From the NCBI GenBank assembly GCA_021795055.1, contig JAJYPW010000063.1, positions 1 through 5,764 on the forward strand: 5,764 nt of DNA, in the 5' to 3' direction. This document shows, piece after piece, positions 1 to 3,141 of the stretch. A program made the translations under genes and the position numbers. Under the pieces are notes generated by a model that was not told the DNA's origin, did not search any database, and worked only from the letters and a program-made list of their open reading frames with translations. This DNA comes from Thermoplasmata archaeon (GTDB lineage: Archaea > Thermoplasmatota > Thermoplasmata > Thermoplasmatales > Thermoplasmataceae). Numbering within the stretch: position 1 is the stretch's first letter; each line of letters starts with the position of its first letter.

Positions 1-1
1 C

Positions 2-1105
2 AAGATTCCCCGTGTCTATGACGAGGAATCCAAATCAGAGAAGGAGAAGAGGGAATTTCTCGCCGATTCAATAAGACAGCTTTACATGGAGAGCAGGATA
101 CTATCACAGCTGAATCATCCCGGTATTGTACAGTACCTCGATTATTTCAAGGAGGAGTCGGAGCATTATCTTGTGGAGGAATTCGCGGACGGGAAAAACC
201 TGAGTTCCCAGCTGGGGAGCGAAAACAAGGTCGGGAAGGTCATGACGGAGGAGGATACAGTAGCCATCGCCCTCAATCTTCTCTATTCGCTGAACTACCT
301 TCATCTGCATGAGGTGTATCACCGCGATCTGAATCCGGGAAACATAGTTCTTTCCAGGGCGGGTCCGAAAATTATCGATTTCGGAACATCGAAAACGCTC
401 ACGGAACGTCGATCGACCTCATTCTTCTCCCACAGCCAGAGGATTGGGGTTCCATGCTACCATCCTCCGGAACTTGATTCCAAGACCAAGATCAGGATAT
501 CCGCATCATATGACACATATTCGGTGGGCGCACTGATGTGCTCTATGCTCACCGGGAAATTTCTGGACGAGGACGTGATGAAATCCAAGTACGGACACTC
601 CTACATCAACAGGGATTTCCTTGAATCAGAAATAAAGGGAAAGGTGACTCCGGAGACATATTTCGTGATCCAGAAGAGTCTTTCCTTCAATCCTGATGAC
701 AGGTTCCAGTCCGCGTTCGAAATGATTGCAGCCATCAACGGATGGAAGGGGGAATTCATCGTAACCGATATGGGGCAGATACACCACATGATCAGGAATG
801 AGAGATATTCACTGATGTTCTCGCCAAAGGTCACGGCGAACAGGATATTCAACGTTTATCTAGACGTGAAGAACATAAGGATATATGATACGGAGAAGGA
901 AGAGGAAACCCAGATAGGTACCATAAGCTACGATCAGCAGACGGGCTATTATTCAATGGTGACTGCCAGGGGAAGGCTCTCCTTCGCAAAAAAGATCGGG
1001 ATCATGCCTGAGAAGACTGTCAGGCAGAACCTTGAAATGGATACCATTTACTACTTCAGGCAGGAGATGAAGGGCGGCACATTTGCGTTTCACAAGATAT
1101 TCTGA
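2..1105 (+). CDS. Hanks-type serine/threonine protein kinase, 5'-partial
   Basis: This gene encodes a eukaryotic-like protein kinase that should transfer the ATP gamma-phosphate to Ser/Thr residues of cytosolic proteins. The frame is open to the left edge, so the glycine-rich loop and true start are missing. Counting residues from the internal Met at 86, the alphaC glutamate is E2 (MESRIL..LNHPGIV), the catalytic loop is HRDLNPGN with D81 and N86, the Mg-binding DFG is 98-100, the activation loop is Ser/Thr-rich (STSFFSHS), the APE equivalent is PPE at 127-129, subdomain IX is YDTYSVG with D143, and the subdomain XI arginine is R206. The lysine at codon 2-4 (KIPRV) may be the ATP-anchoring VAIK lysine; that is inference. 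The usual lysine of HRDLKPxN is asparagine here. Residues 225-339 lie beyond the kinase fold and are unassigned, perhaps a beta-rich FHA-like domain. No membrane segment is visible. The stop is 14 bases before a PP2C phosphatase gene, its likely antagonist. Confidence 0.93.
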   Translation, partial: KIPRVYDEESKSEKEKREFLADSIRQLYMESRILSQLNHPGIVQYLDYFKEESEHYLVEEFADGKNLSSQLGSENKVGKVMTEEDTVAIALNLLYSLNYLHLHEVYHRDLNPGNIVLSRAGPKIIDFGTSKTLTERRSTSFFSHSQRIGVPCYHPPELDSKTKIRISASYDTYSVGALMCSMLTGKFLDEDVMKSKYGHSYINRDFLESEIKGKVTPETYFVIQKSLSFNPDDRFQSAFEMIAAINGWKGEFIVTDMGQIHHMIRNERYSLMFSPKVTANRIFNVYLDVKNIRIYDTEKEEETQIGTISYDQQTGYYSMVTARGRLSFAKKIGIMPEKTVRQNLEMDTIYYFRQEMKGGTFAFHKIF

Positions 1106-1109
1106 GTAT

Positions 1110-1115
1110 GGTGAT
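1110..1115 (+). promoter_or_regulatory. Shine-Dalgarno for the PP2C gene
   Basis: GGTGAT matches six bases of the archaeal anti-Shine-Dalgarno complement GGAGGTGAT and ends four bases before the GTG at 1120. It supports that GTG as the start and shows that this internal operon gene is translated from a leadered message. Confidence 0.7.
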
Positions 1116-1119
1116 TTGA

Positions 1120-1923
1120 GTGGATGTTGGATCTGGTAGCATAAGGGGCAAGGTCAGGGAAAAGGACGAGGATTCAATCTATTTTCAGGTTTACAGCGGA
1201 CAGAATGCAGACAGATACGACGAATCAGGCATCTTCGTTCTTGCAGACGGCATGGGCGGCGGCGAGAAGGGAGAGATTGCAAGCAAGATAGCTGTGGATG
1301 CATTCAAGGCCAGGGGAAACGAGATCCTGCGATCCGATGTCGATAATGCCATAAAGATAATGAAGGAGGCAATAGAGGAGGGCAACAGCAACATCATCCA
1401 GTTCAAGGCATCCAATCATTATTCAGAGATGGGCACAACTGTGACAGCAGTATTTTACAGGGACGGTTGGGCAGTTATCGCAAACGTCGGCGACAGCAGG
1501 ACCTATGTGATAAATCCCGGATACACGATCCAGAAGACCAGGGATCATTCATATGTGCAGGAACTCGTGGAATCCGGCGTCATAACGGAAGACGAGGCCA
1601 CATTCCACCCCAGGAGGAACGAGATAAGCCTTGGGCTGGGATTCCAGAAGGGGATATCGCCGGATATCTATGTGTGGCGAATATTTTCAGGTGATCATAT
1701 ACTTCTTTGCTGCGACGGCCTGTGGGAACCGCTTCACAGGGTCCTGGAGAACATCATCCAGATGAGGGCACCATGCCAGGAGAAGGTCAACCAGATGCTG
1801 AATCTCGCAAATGACATGGACGGAACGGATAACATCTCTGCAATACTCTTTGCGCCAAACGTTGATCTGGACATCGAGAGATTTTCAAAAAAACCCACAG
1901 TCTCAACAGGTACAAGGGCTTGA
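1120..1923 (+). CDS. PP2C (PPM) family Ser/Thr protein phosphatase
   Basis: This gene encodes a metal-dependent phosphatase of 267 residues, close to the usual single-domain bacterial Stp/PppA length, that removes phosphate from Ser/Thr of proteins. The PPM motifs occur in order: KDEDS (15-19, first metal-site acid D18), ADGMGG (42-47, D43 and G44 bind the bridging metals), MGTT (104-107), VGDSR (123-127), DHS..QELVESG (142-152), CCDGLWE (197-203, D199) and GTDNIS (235-240, D237). All expected catalytic metal ligands are present, so it should be active. There is no signal peptide or transmembrane segment, so it acts in the cytosol. The GTG start is the first possible one, because an in-frame TGA lies at 1117-1119 and a Shine-Dalgarno sits just upstream. 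It follows the kinase by 14 bases, so the two are probably one operon, with the phosphatase resetting the kinase or its substrates. The last 15 or so residues are a polar tail. Confidence 0.96.
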   Translation: MDVGSGSIRGKVREKDEDSIYFQVYSGQNADRYDESGIFVLADGMGGGEKGEIASKIAVDAFKARGNEILRSDVDNAIKIMKEAIEEGNSNIIQFKASNHYSEMGTTVTAVFYRDGWAVIANVGDSRTYVINPGYTIQKTRDHSYVQELVESGVITEDEATFHPRRNEISLGLGFQKGISPDIYVWRIFSGDHILLCCDGLWEPLHRVLENIIQMRAPCQEKVNQMLNLANDMDGTDNISAILFAPNVDLDIERFSKKPTVSTGTRA

Positions 1924-1960
1924 TAGAGCATCCCCGCAAGCAAATGGAATTGTATATCGG

Positions 1961-1974
1961 TTTTCAATTTTTTT
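1961..1974 (+). terminator. Poly-T transcription terminator of the kinase-phosphatase unit
   Basis: A T-rich tract (TTTT, CAA, then seven T) lies 38 bases after the phosphatase stop. Archaeal RNA polymerase terminates at such T tracts without needing a hairpin, and I see no strong stem before it. The call rests on position and composition only. Confidence 0.5.
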
Positions 1975-1989
1975 CTGCGGACATACCAC

Positions 1990-2008
1990 AAAAAATTAAT
2001 ACGGTATT
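1990..2008 (+). promoter_or_regulatory. TATA-like promoter element with overlapping palindrome
   Basis: AAAAAATTAATA (1990-2001) is the only A/T-rich TATA-like run between the T tract and the next gene. Transcription would begin roughly at 2020-2025, giving a leader of about 20 bases before the ATG at 2041. The palindrome AATAC-G-GTATT (1998-2008) overlaps the downstream end of the box and could be a repressor site. Both assignments are sequence-pattern inference. Confidence 0.4.
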
Positions 2009-2040
2009 CAGATAGTTTGCCCAGAAGTTGGATTGGTTAC

Positions 2041-2367
2041 ATGGATTGTGCTAACTTAATAAAACAGGTTGAAAACAAATACGTTCAGATGATCAAATCA
2101 AAGGAAGAGGATGAAAATTCGGATCCTGCAGAAATCGCAAAGTCCAGCGCAGACTTCATTGACTGGTTCGAGGAAATCATCAAGAGCGGGATAGTCGACA
2201 CGGTAAACGGGGAAGTGGAATCAATGAAGCACTGTATTCTGAAAACTATAGAAAGCGACCCGGAAGGTGAAACGTACGGCGATCTGTTTGACGCACTCTC
2301 ATTATTCTCCAATTCCAGGCTGAAGGAAATGTTTGGTGTGCAGATTTTTCAGGAACTTGATGACTGA
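2041..2367 (+). CDS. Small acidic hypothetical protein, 108 residues
   Basis: I do not recognise this family. The protein is strongly acidic, with about 25 Asp/Glu against 10 Lys/Arg in 108 residues. It looks mainly helical: an N-terminal amphipathic stretch (about 4-20), a charged linker (KEEDENSDP), then helices around 30-48 (FIDWFEEIIKSG) and the C-terminal half ending in FQELDD. It has no signal peptide, membrane helix or metal-binding cysteine motif; only two cysteines occur (C3 and one near residue 70). I chose ATG 2041. The frame is open upstream to a TTG at 2017, which would add eight residues (start-PRSWIGY) and lies only about 20 bases from the TATA-like box, so a leaderless TTG start cannot be excluded. 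It stands after the kinase-phosphatase terminator with its own promoter candidate, so a role in that signalling pathway is possible but unsupported. Confidence 0.75.
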   Translation: MDCANLIKQVENKYVQMIKSKEEDENSDPAEIAKSSADFIDWFEEIIKSGIVDTVNGEVESMKHCILKTIESDPEGETYGDLFDALSLFSNSRLKEMFGVQIFQELDD

Positions 2368-2453
2368 TTTCATACCATAAAACCCATTCATACCTATCAC
2401 AATCAACCAGTCGGGTATCACGCTATCTGTCGGAAGTGTGATTTTCAATTGGC

Positions 2454-2465
2454 AAATATAATAAA
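2454..2465 (+). promoter_or_regulatory. TATA box of the small membrane-protein gene
   Basis: AAATATAATAAA is a good archaeal TATA box, centred about 34 bases before the ATG at 2493. A start about 26 bases downstream of its centre would give a very short leader of under 10 bases, so the message is nearly leaderless. No Shine-Dalgarno is visible before the ATG, which agrees. Confidence 0.6.
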
Positions 2466-2492
2466 GATTGTTTCAATTGTGGATTCCATTAA

Positions 2493-2939
2493 ATGAATCC
2501 CATCAAGGTTCTCCCCGGAATTTTTCTTGTTCTCATCGGTTACCTGCTTCTGCTGAGGCATGCAATATTCTACGTTCCGGTTTCAGTGGTCATAGTCGGC
2601 ATCGTTCTGGTGGTTTACGGTGTGAAGCCATCGACGGTTACGCTGAAGAGCAGGAAGGTTCTCAAGGCGACGTATGACGGCGTTGTATCCCTCGGGCTTT
2701 CCCGGATAGACAGGGGAATCCTGAGAACAGACAGGCAGACCTTTCTCGATACCGTCGACAAAATAAAGGACTTCATCTCTACACAGCAATTGATGCCTGA
2801 ATTCGGCCTTGACTGCATATTCATGCAATTCCGAGACCAGATATCCGCAGAAAAGGCCGTCGAGGATATACGCAGGAGAGGCATCACGGCAGATGCAATG
2901 CAGGAGAAGGACGGATGGAGAGTCCGGGTAAATTTCTGA
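2493..2939 (+). CDS. Small membrane protein with two N-terminal helices, 148 residues
   Basis: I do not recognise this family. Two hydrophobic segments, about residues 7-22 (PGIFLVLIGYLLLL) and 26-43 (IFYVPVSVVIVGIVLVVYG), are joined by a tight turn containing RHA and form a likely membrane hairpin. They are followed by a soluble domain of about 100 residues. Positive residues after the second helix (K46, K53, R55, K56) suggest that this domain faces the cytosol. It alternates predicted strands and helices; the end (FMQFRDQISAEKAVEDIRRR, then GITADAMQEKDGWRVRVNF) has a strand-helix-strand look resembling SPOR- or ACT-sized folds, but this is shape only. The ATG is fixed as the start by an in-frame TAA at 2490-2492. 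The gene has its own TATA box and is followed by a 200-base non-coding gap, so it is probably monocistronic. Confidence 0.85.
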   Translation: MNPIKVLPGIFLVLIGYLLLLRHAIFYVPVSVVIVGIVLVVYGVKPSTVTLKSRKVLKATYDGVVSLGLSRIDRGILRTDRQTFLDTVDKIKDFISTQQLMPEFGLDCIFMQFRDQISAEKAVEDIRRRGITADAMQEKDGWRVRVNF

Positions 2940-3111
2940 TCTTCTATGATTCCATGTTAGAATGGTCTTCACTGAAGAAATGCATCTTTTGGGATATCAG
3001 CTTCTGCAGATTTCGGCTCAATAAGTCTGGGAACTGACTGTAAAGGACATGAAAACTGTTCTGTTTTCATCAGCCTGCACCAGCAAGAGGGCATGCATGA
3101 GCTGATCAAAA
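2940..3111. other. Non-coding spacer before the surface-protein gene
   Basis: No convincing reading frame or RNA gene is visible here. Only weak T runs (TTTT near 2985) follow the membrane-protein gene, so its terminator is unclear. Apart from the inverted repeat at 3049-3070 I see short self-complementary words such as GCATGC and ATGCAT near 3091-3099. The spacer is long for a compact archaeal genome and probably holds control sequences for the surface protein. Confidence 0.5.
3049..3070. repeat. Perfect 8-bp inverted repeat upstream of the surface-protein promoter
   Basis: ATGAAAAC (3049-3056) and its exact reverse complement GTTTTCAT (3063-3070) are separated by six bases. The 14-base centre-to-centre spacing would suit a dimeric regulator contacting DNA, or the element could fold as a small hairpin in RNA. 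It ends about 42 bases before the TATA box, a place more typical of an activator than of a repressor that blocks TBP. Confidence 0.45.
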
Positions 3112-3124
3112 GATATTTATATTT
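3109..3124 (+). promoter_or_regulatory. TATA box and BRE for a leaderless surface-protein message
   Basis: GATATTTATATTT (3112-3124) is a strong archaeal TATA box, with a purine-rich AAAAG just upstream (3108-3112) in the place of the BRE that binds TFB. Its centre is about 24 bases before the GTG at 3142, the usual distance to the transcription start, so transcript and coding sequence should begin at the same place. No Shine-Dalgarno lies before the GTG. A second A/T word, GTATATAG (3132-3139), is too close to the start to be the functional box. Confidence 0.7.
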
Positions 3125-3141
3125 ACAATTTGTATATAGTT

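Noticed and set aside
86..88. ATG at 86 as the start of the kinase
   Set aside because: The frame is open to the left edge and the residues before this ATG look like the kinase beta3-alphaC region. The Met lies next to the alphaC glutamate, so a protein starting there would lack the ATP-binding loop.
2583..2972. Minus-strand reading frame of 129 codons
   Set aside because: It lies over the membrane-protein gene, shows no domain or start signal, and is a shadow of the plus-strand coding pattern.
3130..3132. TTG at 3130 as the surface-protein start
   Set aside because: It lies only about 11 bases from the TATA box centre, too close for a transcript to include it, and the GTG at 3142 already gives an ideal signal peptide.
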